Source: Amoebophrya sp. AT5.2
Lineage: Eukaryota > Sar > Dinophyceae > Syndiniales > Amoebophryaceae
Reading direction: 5' to 3'
Assembly (NCBI GenBank): GCA_005223375.1
Contig: RXOD01003996.1
Coordinates: 1-32,309, forward strand
Length of the DNA: 32,309 bases
Shown in pieces: positions 1 to 10,509 of this stretch. The position numbers and the translations under genes were made by a program. Position 1 is the stretch's first letter. Each line of letters begins with the position of its first letter. Below the pieces are notes generated by a model. That model was not told where the DNA came from and ran no database searches. It was given only the letters and a program-made list of their open reading frames with translations.

Positions 1-3000
1 CGCAGCTGTGCGACCGCTCTCGCTGAGGAAGTAGAAAGCTGCGACGTCGAGTTCGCCGACGATGTTGGAACTTGGGCGTCAGCTTTGAACGCTGCGCAGG
101 TGCGCTACTGCGGTACCCTGCCACCGCCGGATATCACTCGTTTCGAGCGTTCCACTTGCCGCGTGCGGGGGTGGCCGTTGTCCGGAGTGGTTCTATACGG
201 TAAGATCCTCGCGTTCGCGACGGTAGGTAGTGCTGGTAGCCAACAGACGCAGAGGGCCCTACTTCCGGAGCAGCACAAAGACGTTTGTCTCTTCCTTGTG
301 CATGACCGGGAGGCAGGCGCTGACGGTTTTTTCGCCACTGACGAGGCCGATGCGGACGGCGTTTCGCTTATGGCGGGGCCAGGTGGTAAGTGGGCAGCAA
401 GTGGCAAGCGCTTGCTTTTTTTTGGGTGGGGGCTCTTCGGGGCGTTGTTTGGCTATGTCCTAGGAAAAGGTTGGGAGCAGAAAAGCGGCTATCCGCGGTC
501 GGGAGGACTGGACCCGAGGGTTTCGCGCAACCCCGTAAAGCGGGCGATAAATCGCAGCCCTAGACGCAATACTTTGCCCTGCTTTCTGGCCGTAGCAGCG
601 CTTTTCCATTCATTGCAGCCTCCCCCGACCTTCCGAAGACGGCTCAGCTTCCGACGCCGTACCCCTGACCCTGCTACCTCCCACCCTCATTTTCCCCCTA
701 CCGCCACCGCCTCACACGGGGGCATCTCTGAAACCGCCCGGCGCCTCGCGCCGGGCGGTTCAGAGCGCCTTAAGCTAAATGCACGCGCCACCTAGGGTAC
801 GTAATCCGCCACCCACGTGGGGACCCATCGCGCAGTACTCGCCATTTCTTTGCCCACTTGGCACCTGGTCCGACCATATCGCTGTCCCTGCTCCTCGTGA
901 AGAACAACCGCGCGAACTACCCTTGTGCGAGCGAACTACCCTTGTGCGAGATCCGCGAGCTGCAGCGTCGGCTGAAAAACATCGAGTTGCTGGGTGAGTC
1001 AAAGCGCGGAAGCGGATGGAAGACGAGACTACACGTCGATGCAGGAGGTGCCGCACATGTGACTAGTAGTAGTTGTACAGCTACAGCGTGGTCCGGCTCC
1101 GACTCTGCGGCTGTAGAGGTGGACGAGGACGGAGAAAAGACTGACCTTGCAGTGACACTAAATTTCGAGACACGAGAGGCATTGCGGGAGTTTCTCTTGT
1201 TGGTGACGACGTGCCGCAAATTGCTTCGCGAGCGCAGGAGCAGCGCCGGGGCTGGCGGGAGCGGGACGGCGCGCACACGTAGTGCTAGTGACTATCGCGA
1301 CTCATTCACATTCTCCGACACGCAGATATCAGCGTCGAAGCCCGATTTGAAAAAGTTGGAAGCGGTATCGGAAGCAGGAAAATCGGAAAAGAGCCCGCGA
1401 AGAACAGAAACACAATCAGAAAGTACAGTCGGTGTTGCAAGTCTTGTGTCCTCTTCCGTCGCCCCTTCTTGTGTACAAGCCTCTCCGGCAGCGAGCCCCC
1501 GAGGCAGCTCGAGTACGAAAGCTAGGGCCACGACCAGCTGCGACGAGGATGATCAACTTGCATCACCTACAACACCACCGGCATTGTTCGACCAGGCGGA
1601 AGCAGGTTCACCGTGCAGTGTTCGCAGCGTCCACTTCGAGGACGAGAAGCTGGGAGTGGAATTCATTTCCCGCTATCGCGCTTGGTGGGAGCGGGAGCGG
1701 GAGTTGGAACACAACAGACACAACATTGAAGAACCGCATCGGGGCAACGACGCCGGGGACGATTGGTTCCAGCGCCTGGAGAATGCCGTTCTAGGTGACT
1801 GGCTCGCATTGCTCTTTGGCGAGCTGATGTCGCAATCGGTATCGGATCACCACCGGCAGGACCAGCAGGACCACAAGAACAAGTCGAGCTCGGATAACGA
1901 CCTGTTTCAAGAGCTTGTCGCCGAATTCTTGCTGAAGGAAACGCTTGTTCCTTGGGTGATCTGGGGCGTCCGCAGCTCTTCGTCGCCCTCCTCGTCTTCT
2001 GCGAACGACAAGAAGCTGGATGAATTGGATAATGCTAAACCGAAGGGCTCGGGCTCGTCGTCACCCGCCACATGCCCTGCTGGAGTGCCGCGCTTGTCCT
2101 TCGACCGCAGGCTGCGGTGCATCGCAAGACTACGGAGTATGTGCGCGCATTTCCTTTTCCGTACAAGTCGCAGAAAGGACGAAGGCGCGCCTTTCCGTCT
2201 GGAACTCTGCGAAGAGCTGGACAGATTCGCGCTCTCGCTGCTCGTCTCTTGTGGCGCAGAAGCTACAGGAAGGCTCTATACCACAATGGCGCCGGTGGTG
2301 CAGGAGCGATGCGCGAAATTATACATCCACACTCCTACAACTATTCCCGCCGCCGCGCAGGCGCATGCAGGTACGGTGGCAGACGCTTCTACGGAGGAGC
2401 TGGGTGGGGGCGTCGCTAGATCAACCGGCACAAGAAAAGCGCGACGCTTCTGCAGAGCTTGGCGGATCCAGGATGGCGATCTGTTGCCCGAGTCGAGAAC
2501 TGGAGCGAGGAATCGAGACCAAGAACAAGCACAAGACGAGTCATCGTCGAAGCAGACTGAGGCAACTACTCCTATCCGCGCATCTTCTTCTTCGCACGAC
2601 GCGCACGCCGACACCTCCTACGGCGCCAAAATTGTCCGGATAGTAGCGCTAGCGACGTCGCCGGAGCGGGAGCCCGGTTTCGGGCAGGAAAACGAAGAGG
2701 AAGGACGTTTGCCACCAGCTGCGAGGCCAGACAGGGGCGCCACAGCAGGACTCGAACTCCAGGCGGCAGCAGATGAAGACGAGGAGTGCAACATCGCTCA
2801 GGCTCAGCAAAAACACGGTAGCAAAAACGTGATCGGCGAATTCTTCGGAAGGAGTCGCGAGCTGTTCTGCGAGTATTTGCCAGATGTGGACTCGATGAGG
2901 AAGGCACTGGACCACACGACGTGGTCAGCAAAAGCAGGTTTTTCAGCCTTCGAGGCTTTTCAGCGTTCGATGGCCGGCTTCGACGCCAAAGGACTCTCGC

Positions 3001-6000
3001 AGTTGCAGAAATTGCAGGGCACGGAAGCCTCTTCCGCAGCAGATTGGCGAGGACGCGCCGCACAGCGTTTCCGCGCCCCATCACTGGGGCTGCAGGATAA
3101 AGAAGCATCAAGTCATCTTCAACGTCGAAGCGGGGACGGCGACGGCGCGGGCGCGCGCTTCGGCGGCTTCGCGGAATCGATTCTAGAGGCCCGCCGCACT
3201 GCGCGAGCGGACTTGGAGCGGCGGCGGGACGAAATCATGCAAAACGAGTTGAGAGCAACCCTCTTCAATCGTGCTGCGGCGGGTCAACGTCGACGTCCTC
3301 GTGATGAAAATACAAATCGTGCGAGCTGCGTCAGCGTCGAAGGCCAAACAATAAAAACAAGGCCCGCTGTTATTGACGAGTACGTATTTTTGATTGTAGC
3401 TCCGGACGTCGCGGACACTGCTCTCCGGCAAGACGTACAAAGGCGCATTTTGGCTCCGTTGGTCGAGCGCGTCTCCGCTCTTTCGCGCGCGGATACTCTG
3501 AGCGGCGCGCAAGATCACGCGTCCACTTTCCTCGAGCTCGCACAGGAGTTCTTCATGTTGGAACAAGCCGCGCCTCCGCCTCCCGCAGCACGATCTCCGG
3601 AAGTCATTGGCGACGATGAGGAGCCTTGTTCCGGGTCGCTCGGCTGGCTGCACCTGGCCTGCCTCGCAGTGTGGGCAGGGGTGGACCTGTTGACGCGGCA
3701 CGCTCGAGATCGGTTCAGCCTCGGCGTCGCCTCAACGACGCGCCGGGTAGCCAGCACGCAGTGGTATGTCTCCATGCTTGTTGCTGATGCCGAGGAAATC
3801 GTCAGACGACACCAACAGGGACGCTTCACTAGTACTGATGATCCGGGTGCGGGTCGGCCTCGGGGACGGGTTTCGGCTTCGGCTTCATATAATGGTGCGA
3901 AGGAGGACGAGGACGTGTCCTCGTGTCTCCAGACCATCTTTTGCAGAGCAGTGTATTGCGTCGTCATTTCAACACTGCGTGCCGTGTGGAGGGAAAAGCT
4001 CTCTTCTGCAGAAAGAGACGACGAGGACGTGGATATTACAATGTTGGGACTACACTCGTCCGGCAAGGGGCGTGACCGTGACGAGTCCACGAGCGGCGTT
4101 TGGGACGACGACGACGGCTTCCCGGTGCTCCCGGATGCCGCTGCTGCGAGAGCTAGCGAGGCGATGCCGAAAAGAACGAATCAGGAGCAGCTGGAGCAGA
4201 GGTACACTCAGATCGCGTGCGCGCTTCTGTGTGTGGATCGCCCGGCTGCACTGGGAGATGTTTTTGAAGCCGAGGTCTGGACTAAGCTTGCGGCGTTCGA
4301 CGTGCCGCGAGCGCGAGCGCGACGCAAGATGGAGAACGACAACCAGTTTGACGCATTCATCCTCGGCGGGGACTGCAGGGCTTTCGAAGTAGCGACGCTA
4401 GCGGTTTTTCTACAAAGTCGTCGTCTCGCGGTTTATACCAAGAGGAACTCGACGAATGCGGCCGCGAGTGTCACGGAAGCGCGTCAACAGAAAATTCCTC
4501 TTGATGACGTTCAAGTACTTGATGTTGGCCGGGACAAGAACGGCGCTATGACCATTGGCGTTGATTGCTGCTCATTACGACTGCAGCCTAGTACTAGAGG
4601 CGGGGGCGCGCCTTTCAGTATCGTTTTTGCGTCGTTTTCCGAGATGCTTCGATTTCGTGAAACGCTTGCACGCTGCCAAGAAGCAGGGCTGCAGCACGAC
4701 GAAGACGCCGATCCCGTGGCTGTGGGACAGACGACCAAGAACCCTGCTTCTGGAGTACGACAAAGTGAAAGCTTGGAGATGAGGCTCCTGGACAGTTCAT
4801 CGACAACTACTGATTTCCAGGCGGCCGAGCCTTTAGCTCTGCGCACGCTACTTGAAATCACAGGCGGCGTTGTAGCACGCTTCCGGAACAGCAACGAACT
4901 TTTTCACCTGCGAAATTTCGACGGTCGGCCGCCTCCTGCTACAAACGCGGACAACTGCACCAAAATTATCATGATCGAGGCGCAGTTGACGGGGCACGTT
5001 TTGCCCGGCGCGATGAACTTGCCTTCCAAAATCAGCAATATGTGAGGGCGGCGGAGGACATTTCAACCGGGCGGCGTGTTCTTCTGCCGCTGGACGCCGC
5101 CCGAGAATCGGGCCGGGGGGTCAAGGAGAGGGATGGGCAAGACCCTCTGCGAACCCCCTCTGGCATGCCTGCAAAAAAACCCACTTGCTTGCACCTGGCC
5201 ACACCTAGATTCCGCAGACGGGGAGGCCTCTGGGAGAGCCAGTCTAGTTGGTCCTTCTACTACAGGCATACCCAAGAGGCATAGCAGATGCCCCCCCTCT
5301 TGCGGGCACCCCCAGACGTCTAGACCTCTCGGCACATCCTTGTCCTTCCAGCCCATGAGCCCCGCAGTAGAGCTTAATGCTGATTTTTTTAAGTAGTTGG
5401 AGATTAAGTCGCAAAGATCGCCATATCGCCCCGGGCAAAACGTGCACCGTCAACTGCGCCTCGGGGTACTTACAAACGGGCTGCTACAAACGGGCATCAT
5501 GATCGCGGGACGGGACACGGCTTGGGATCTCTGGAAGATTTCGTTCAGGTGGACGACCTCGATCCGTGTGAGCTTTACCTGCCGTTGCGCCGGAAAGCGG
5601 ATTCGGCGTGCTGCGCAAGTACAAGCAGGAGCCCTAGTCGCGAAACACCAGCATCCGCGAGGGGAGGCTCAATAGATGAGAAGGTGAACAAGGAGTGCGT
5701 GTGCGGTAATGTAGCCGACGATGACGAGGTTCAGCTCCAGGTGCTGCCGGCCACAAGGTCGGCGGCGTTGCTCGAGACGCCCAGTACGAGCTCGAGTGAC
5801 GATGCTGAACTTTTACTCCCTGAGCCTGACGTCCTAGTAATAACGGAAGCCTGCGCAGCCCCCGCAGAAGTGGAAGCAGAGCACGATGACCAACCTGGCT
5901 GCGGCGGCGGCGCGGAACCGCAAGAAAACAGCTGCGATGTAGACCCGCCCAGCCCCACGGCCGCGTCCGATAACGACGAGAAGTTGAAACAGGAGCAGGT

Positions 6001-6571
6001 GGTGGATGCACTTGCACGCGAACAAGAATTACAGCAAAGACAAGAAAAGGAAGAAGAACAACAACGCGATCAAGCATGTACCAACATGGGGGGCATGATG
6101 AACCTGGACGACTACCTAGGCGACATTTTAATGGCCGCCGGTGAAGATGACGAAGACGACCGCGCTTGCGAAGATGACGGCGGAGACGACGTGTTTGATT
6201 CCGCTGCGTCGGATACAGTGACGAGTAGTAGTGAGGACGAGGAGGACCAGGCGGACGAGGTGGAAGGACTTGAGTCGCCCCATCCGACTGCCACCGTGTC
6301 GCTTCTGGCCCACCTGCAAACGACGATTGCGGATGACGACCTGGAGTTGGAAAGCAATGCGAGCGAACAACAAGATCACGACTTTCTACCAGCTCGTGCT
6401 GCAGCCATCGTAGTTGCTGAAGATGGCAGCGCGCCTGTTGAAGAAAGGCAAGGGGGGCAAACCGGGGAAGAGCAAGCACTGGAGTCAGATAGACCACGAA
6501 GCCGCAGTGGCGGTGCCATCTTCATGTCGTTAGTGGAAGGGCAACGAACCGGACACGGAGAAAACGAATGA
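1..6571 (+). CDS. Gene A: very large protein of unknown function, 5' end outside window
   Basis: The reading frame is open from base 1, so the window starts inside an exon. My model is exon 1-385, exon 865-4947 and exon about 5493-6571 (stop TGA 6569-6571), giving 5,547 nt or 1,848 residues with frame kept throughout. The first junction lies in an inverted-repeat element and the second in a 12-bp direct repeat; neither is a clean GT-AG pair, so both need RNA support. No family is recognised. Two stretches (about 950-1240 and 4330-4690) look like PH-type folds: beta-rich, then an amphipathic helix after a hydrophobic strand (residues LAVTLNFETREALREFLLLV and FSIVFASFSEMLRFRETLA). This is inference only. 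Between them are Ser/Asp/Glu-rich linkers and helical segments around 1650-1960 and 2830-3010. The tail (5700-6560) is strongly acidic, with Asp/Glu runs and a Glu/Gln-rich helix at 5970-6070. No signal peptide can be judged because the N-terminus is missing. Confidence 0.7.
369..878 (+). mobile_element. Introner-like element copy 1 (intron 386-864 in gene A)
   Basis: The left end reads TATGGCGGGGCCAGGTG and the right end, on the opposite strand, TATGGTCGGACCAGGTG; the arms match at 23 of 28 positions. The pentamer TCGCT lies directly outside both ends (364-368 and 879-883), as a target-site duplication would. The left arm contains the donor GTAAGT at 386. Reading phase requires the downstream exon to resume at 865, exactly where copy 2 resumes, but here the last intron bases are GGCAC rather than CAG. 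The interior next to both ends resembles copy 2: a G-rich and T-rich block after the donor, and a CCACCC...GGGGACCC...CAGTACT block before the acceptor. It encodes no transposase and looks non-autonomous. Confidence 0.75.
726..765. repeat. GC-rich perfect-stem hairpin inside element copy 1
   Basis: The 13 bases AACCGCCCGGCGC are followed by a CTC loop and their exact reverse complement. With one bulged A the stem extends outward through CTCTGA/TCAGAG to about 19 bp. It lies inside the predicted intron of gene A. It resembles a bacterial intrinsic terminator stem but has no U-run after it, and the setting is eukaryotic. Confidence 0.8.
912..949 (+). repeat. Exact 19-bp tandem duplication in gene A exon
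   Basis: The unit GCGAACTACCCTTGTGCGA occurs twice with no spacer (912-930 and 931-949). The length is not a multiple of three, so the two copies are read in different frames (as ANYPCAS and ELPLCE), yet the long frame stays open on both sides. Confidence 0.95.
4936..5492 (+). mobile_element. Non-canonical intron candidate with direct and inverted repeats
   Basis: The 12-mer CTGCTACAAACG occurs at 4936-4947 and 5481-5492, and gene A is in the same codon phase in both copies (GCT ACA AAC G), so removing one copy plus the interior joins the two long ORFs. Just inside lie inverted repeats at 4977-5014 and 5425-5462 that match at 36 of 38 positions and could fold the ends together. Upstream reading runs into TGA at 5043-5045, so something must be removed. 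Neither junction has GT or AG. A canonical alternative with matching phase is donor GTTTTG at 4998 to the acceptor TTCAG before GTGGACGAC near 5551, but its donor is poor. Confidence 0.6.
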
Positions 6572-7548
6572 AGCCATGGCGCACGTCGAGGTCGAGATGA
6601 AGCAAAGCTGAATCCGAAGTGGAATGGTTTCGAAGGACGACGTGCGACGAAATCGAAATCGCGCCCGAGAAAGTGGCGAAGGAGCTGCTAGTGCTAGGGT
6701 GAAACTGAAAGTGAATCTGAAGCTGAACAATGCGCAAGAAGAAGTAGGCACATGCACCCCCGCCTAGCCCTATTTTGAACATGATCATGTTCTCCTCGTA
6801 TCTGTACGAATTACTTATTAATTTGTTGTTGTTTTCGGTGCAGTCCGGGGCTGCGGCTGCTCAAATTCACCGGATGCGGATGTATGTTCATGTTTTCGCG
6901 CGGCTTAGTGCTCGCACTTACCACGACCACGATGAATCCATGATGTTTTCTTCGCGTACAAGTACGTCGAACTCGTAAGAAAGAGGGCTTTATTTCGTAA
7001 GTGCCCGCGTTGGAAGAGCACGTCTTTCGCTCGAGCTTTTCATGTGGACCACAAAAAAATCTAAGTACGACTTGTTGCGCTTGCGCTTGCGGCGACAACT
7101 GGGCCGCATCAGAGTCAGCACCAAAGAAGAAGTCCTCTATCGCTATCGGCTGCGAAAGCGAAGGTGCTATTACAATTACATTTGATATCTGCTGCGTAGC
7201 CGCATTCGCACCCGTACCCGCATCTGCAATAAAGCACTAGGCTAGTACTAGCGCCGCAGGAGCAGCTAGCTTTATTGTAACTCGTATTGTACTTCTTAAG
7301 GATAAGGACTACCTAGTTAGAACCCAAACCTCTTTGAAGATACATACCACGACCAGCACCTATGTTACTGTTACTGATAGCATTAGTATTGCTAAACTTA
7401 ACCTACCTGCTAGTCCTACGATAAAGATAGAGGAAGCACGTGCACGAGCCACCTTTTTTTCGAAAGAGTGGAACTGGAACCACTGTTCTGAGAGCACAGT
7501 CGTCAGAAGCTTACAAAACGGGAAGAACCGGCGAAGCAGGATCAAATC
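6572..7548. other. Spacer between gene A and the methyltransferase gene
   Basis: About 980 bases without a convincing coding region. Short ORFs on both strands lack any recognisable sequence and have mixed codon use. The stretch 7200-7450 is rich in TAG/GTA/TACT trinucleotides and includes AATAAAG near 7228. It presumably holds the 3' untranslated region of gene A and the 5' region of the next gene. Confidence 0.5.
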
Positions 7549-10509
7549 ATGATTTCGTTTTCGCTCACACATCTCGCCCAGGGCGAGATGCAGACACTTT
7601 TTTCCCTTTGCGGTTTCCGCCGCAAGCTTGTAATGCTCCTACTTGCTGTTGATCCGCTGACGACCACCTCGAGCGCTTCGACCCGCTACTTCGTCAACGC
7701 AAACGCAAAGGCGACTAGCAACTACGCGAAGGAACTCCAGCGCTCCGTCGGCACCGAGACGTCCAGGCTTGCACTGATACAGGTCCGAGACCCCCTCGCT
7801 CGTGATACGCGTCCAGACACGTCGGATCTGGGGCTGGACGCGATTCACGAGCTTCTCGGCGTCCCTGCTAGTACGACGCCCGCAACGGCCCGCATCTGGG
7901 ACAACGCCTACCTGGACGCGTACACGAGCAAGCTGGAGGAGGACGACTCCGCGTCGCTCGCGGCGCTGAACAGCGAGGGAAACTTCGGGTACTTTCTGCA
8001 ACGCGTAAAGTGGATGCTGGAGACCTGCACGGATGAAAACCCGATGCTGGTTTTCCTCGGTCGTCCGTGGATGCTGCCGAAAGCCTCGCGGCTCCGCGTA
8101 CTGTGGGAGGGCCGGCAGGGCACGCGAAAGGGCTTCCGCACACTGTTGGAGCAGCAGGGAACACTGCTGCTGGAGACGGAGCGCGGCATCCGTGCGAGGA
8201 ACGACAAAGCATTTCCCTTCGAGGACGACGAGGTGGAGGGCGGCGTAAGCGATGACAGGGGTGGTCGTGGAGGAGGACGCAAAGTCGTAGATTTGGACGC
8301 TGTTGAGGACCAGGAAACTGCGCGCGCGCGAGAGGAGCTGTTCCTGGCGGACCTGGTAGACTCGATCGTGCTCGAGCAATTCGGGATGGCCGACGCGAAA
8401 ATGGCGATCAGGATGCGTAACCGTAACAAGGAGCTGCCTGGCGCCGGGGCCGGAGGAGCTGCAGGTGAATCTGAAAGAGACGAACAGTGGAGCACCATTG
8501 CAGAGAAGCATCTAGCGACAGCGCTCCGGGCGTTCGCGCAGAACCTGGATGAAACCGCGACAACCCTACAGGAGCTGTACAAGTTTCTGCGGCTCACGAG
8601 CCACACTCACATCGTGCTTGGGAAGCGACTCCTGGGCGTGCTGGGGCACTACGTGTAAGCATTGATTTACGTGTTACTTATTTCGTGTGCAGCTGCTAGC
8701 TAGGTGGTCTACGAAGGTCAAGTAGGTGGGCAGTCTGAGTGTCCTCGTCCTTAGGATCATCTGCATCGTGAAAGCTTAAGCTTATATATTCTTACGACAG
8801 CGAGAAGTGCGTGACCGAGGGCTGTCCGAACGAGCGCGACGAGATTGCGGATCGCGTGGATGTCCTTGCCCAGAACTACGTGCAGGACGCTACTGTGTTG
8901 CTCCGCGGCGATCTCTCCCGCACCGACCCCCGCTTTTGGCGCGCGCTCGATGAAACGGAAAAGTCGCTCGCTATCAACAGCACGGATCCCTTCTTCGAGC
9001 GCCGAAAGTACCCCAATATCGCGGATGAGGGCTCCTCCAGCACCTCCACGCTCCCGGAGGAGGAAGCTGAATTTCTAGAACAGGCCGACGGCGGGGGAGG
9101 GGAGGCCACCACCGCCAGCCGGCGCGACCCGAACGAGCGCCCGCGTGGCATGGTGAAGCGGCGGGGCCCGCGCAGCAACTTGAACAAGGTACAGTCGAGC
9201 GGCGCCGGAGTAGCCGGCACCACCACGGCCAGTCCCTACTCCGCGACAAGTAGCTCCACGTCGTCCTCCAGCACCACGACAGCCCCAGAGAGCACCTGCG
9301 CGCCAACCGGTCCCGGGCAAACAGCGAGCTGCAGCTCGTCGAGTGTTGACGGGACCCTAAATTTAGCCGCAATGCAGCGGTCGATCGGTGGCCCGCTTCC
9401 CCAGGATCAGCTGTCGTCGTACACGGCGGTCGCTGGCGCTGGTGGAACAGCGACGGAAACAAGCGACGATCAGTCTGCGTATTTCAACAACATTCACGAG
9501 GCCAGGCACCGCGAGTACTACCGCAACCTTTCCCCCACGCGCGGCACCGTCGGTCCCCTCGCGGCGGTTTACCGGAGCTTCGACCCAAAAATGACGAAGG
9601 AGATGCTGCTTTCGCACTACATGAACGTGATCGTGGAATTCCTGGACGCGCTCACGGCGTTCATCCAGAAGGAGGCCAACTTCCCCGCCACGATGCTGCA
9701 GCTGGTGCAGAAGATATCGAACGCGCACTGCGGGCTGCAGTACCGGTTAAACGCGCACGCCAGTCTGTTCCTGACCACCTCCGCGATCAAGCCGCCACAG
9801 GCGCTGCATCCCTGGTCGTTCGACCGGCGCTTCCAGTTCGAGGAACGCGCCTGCTGCCGCAGGTACCACGTGCTGGGGCGCCTGATGGAGGATCTGCACG
9901 AGCGAAGGGGTTTCCAGCCTCTTGTGGGAGTGGAAGTGGGCGTGAACAACGCAATCACGTCGCAGTACTAACAAACTATACTTCCATCCGCTTCCGTGCG
10001 TCGTCTTCGAATCATCCATCTTGTTTCTGCGTGACGTCGCGTGTAGCGCTTTGAATGAGTCCAACGCGCGAGCAGGATCGATTGGTCCATCGATTATACC
10101 CTATCCCAGGTATCTTCTGAAGTACGATTTTGTGAATCTGACGGGTCTGGATCCCTTCATCAACGTGACGGACTCGATTCAGCAGATGAGTTACGACGTC
10201 TTCGCGAGGCACCCGGAACGTTGCCAGCTGATCAAGACGAAGTCGGAGGACTACGTGCACTTCGTCCCGGACGGCTCGCTGGACTTTGTGTTTATCGACG
10301 GCGACCACTCTTTTCAGGCGGTGGTGCGCGACCTGAAGCAGTGGGTGCGGAAGGTGAAGCCGGGCGGGCTCGTAAGCGGCCACGACCTTTTCAATCCAGC
10401 TTTCGAAGGGGTGTACGAGGCGCTGTCGCTACTCGCAGACGACTACCCAAAAATCCACTACGGATTTGACTTCCTCTTCTACTGGTGGAAAGAGGGACAG
10501 GCCGCCTGA
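7549..10509 (+). CDS. Membrane-anchored or secreted class I SAM-dependent methyltransferase, three exons
   Basis: The exons are 7549-8654, 8801-9964 and 10110-10509 (889 residues, stop TGA). The introns are GTAAGC...ACAG and GTACTA...CCCAG, and both junctions keep phase. The last 150 residues are a Rossmann methyltransferase of the Methyltransf_24 type: motif I VGVEVGVNNAITSQYLL crosses the second junction, followed by VFIDGDHSF (end of strand 4) and VKPGGLVSGHDL (strand 5). The substrate cannot be read from sequence. The N-terminus (residues 1-45) has a basic then hydrophobic stretch, FRRKLVMLLLAV, suggesting a signal peptide or signal anchor; a second Met at residue 14 could be the true start. 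About 700 residues in between are unassigned. Residues 60-360 look folded and exon 2 holds a Ser/Thr/Gly-rich low-complexity part (9040-9480). Cys residues near the start of exon 2 (EKCVTEGCP) would suit a lumenal location. Confidence 0.85.

Noticed and set aside
726..765. Bacterial rho-independent terminator
   Set aside because: The stem fits, but there is no following T-run and the genes around it are spliced eukaryotic genes.
386..795. Reading of the first ORF as one 236-residue protein starting at 85
   Set aside because: The frame is open from base 1, and the part after 385 is inside the inverted-repeat element and changes composition sharply, so it is intron read-through.
858..5045. Gene A exon as a stand-alone gene starting at 858
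   Set aside because: No ATG occurs for several hundred codons from 858. The frame joins the upstream ORF through element copy 1, and the final codons before 5045 lie in an inverted repeat.
5634..6497. Minus-strand ORF of 287 codons
   Set aside because: It is antisense to the acidic tail of gene A; its Arg/His/Leu-rich composition is the mirror of Asp/Glu codons.
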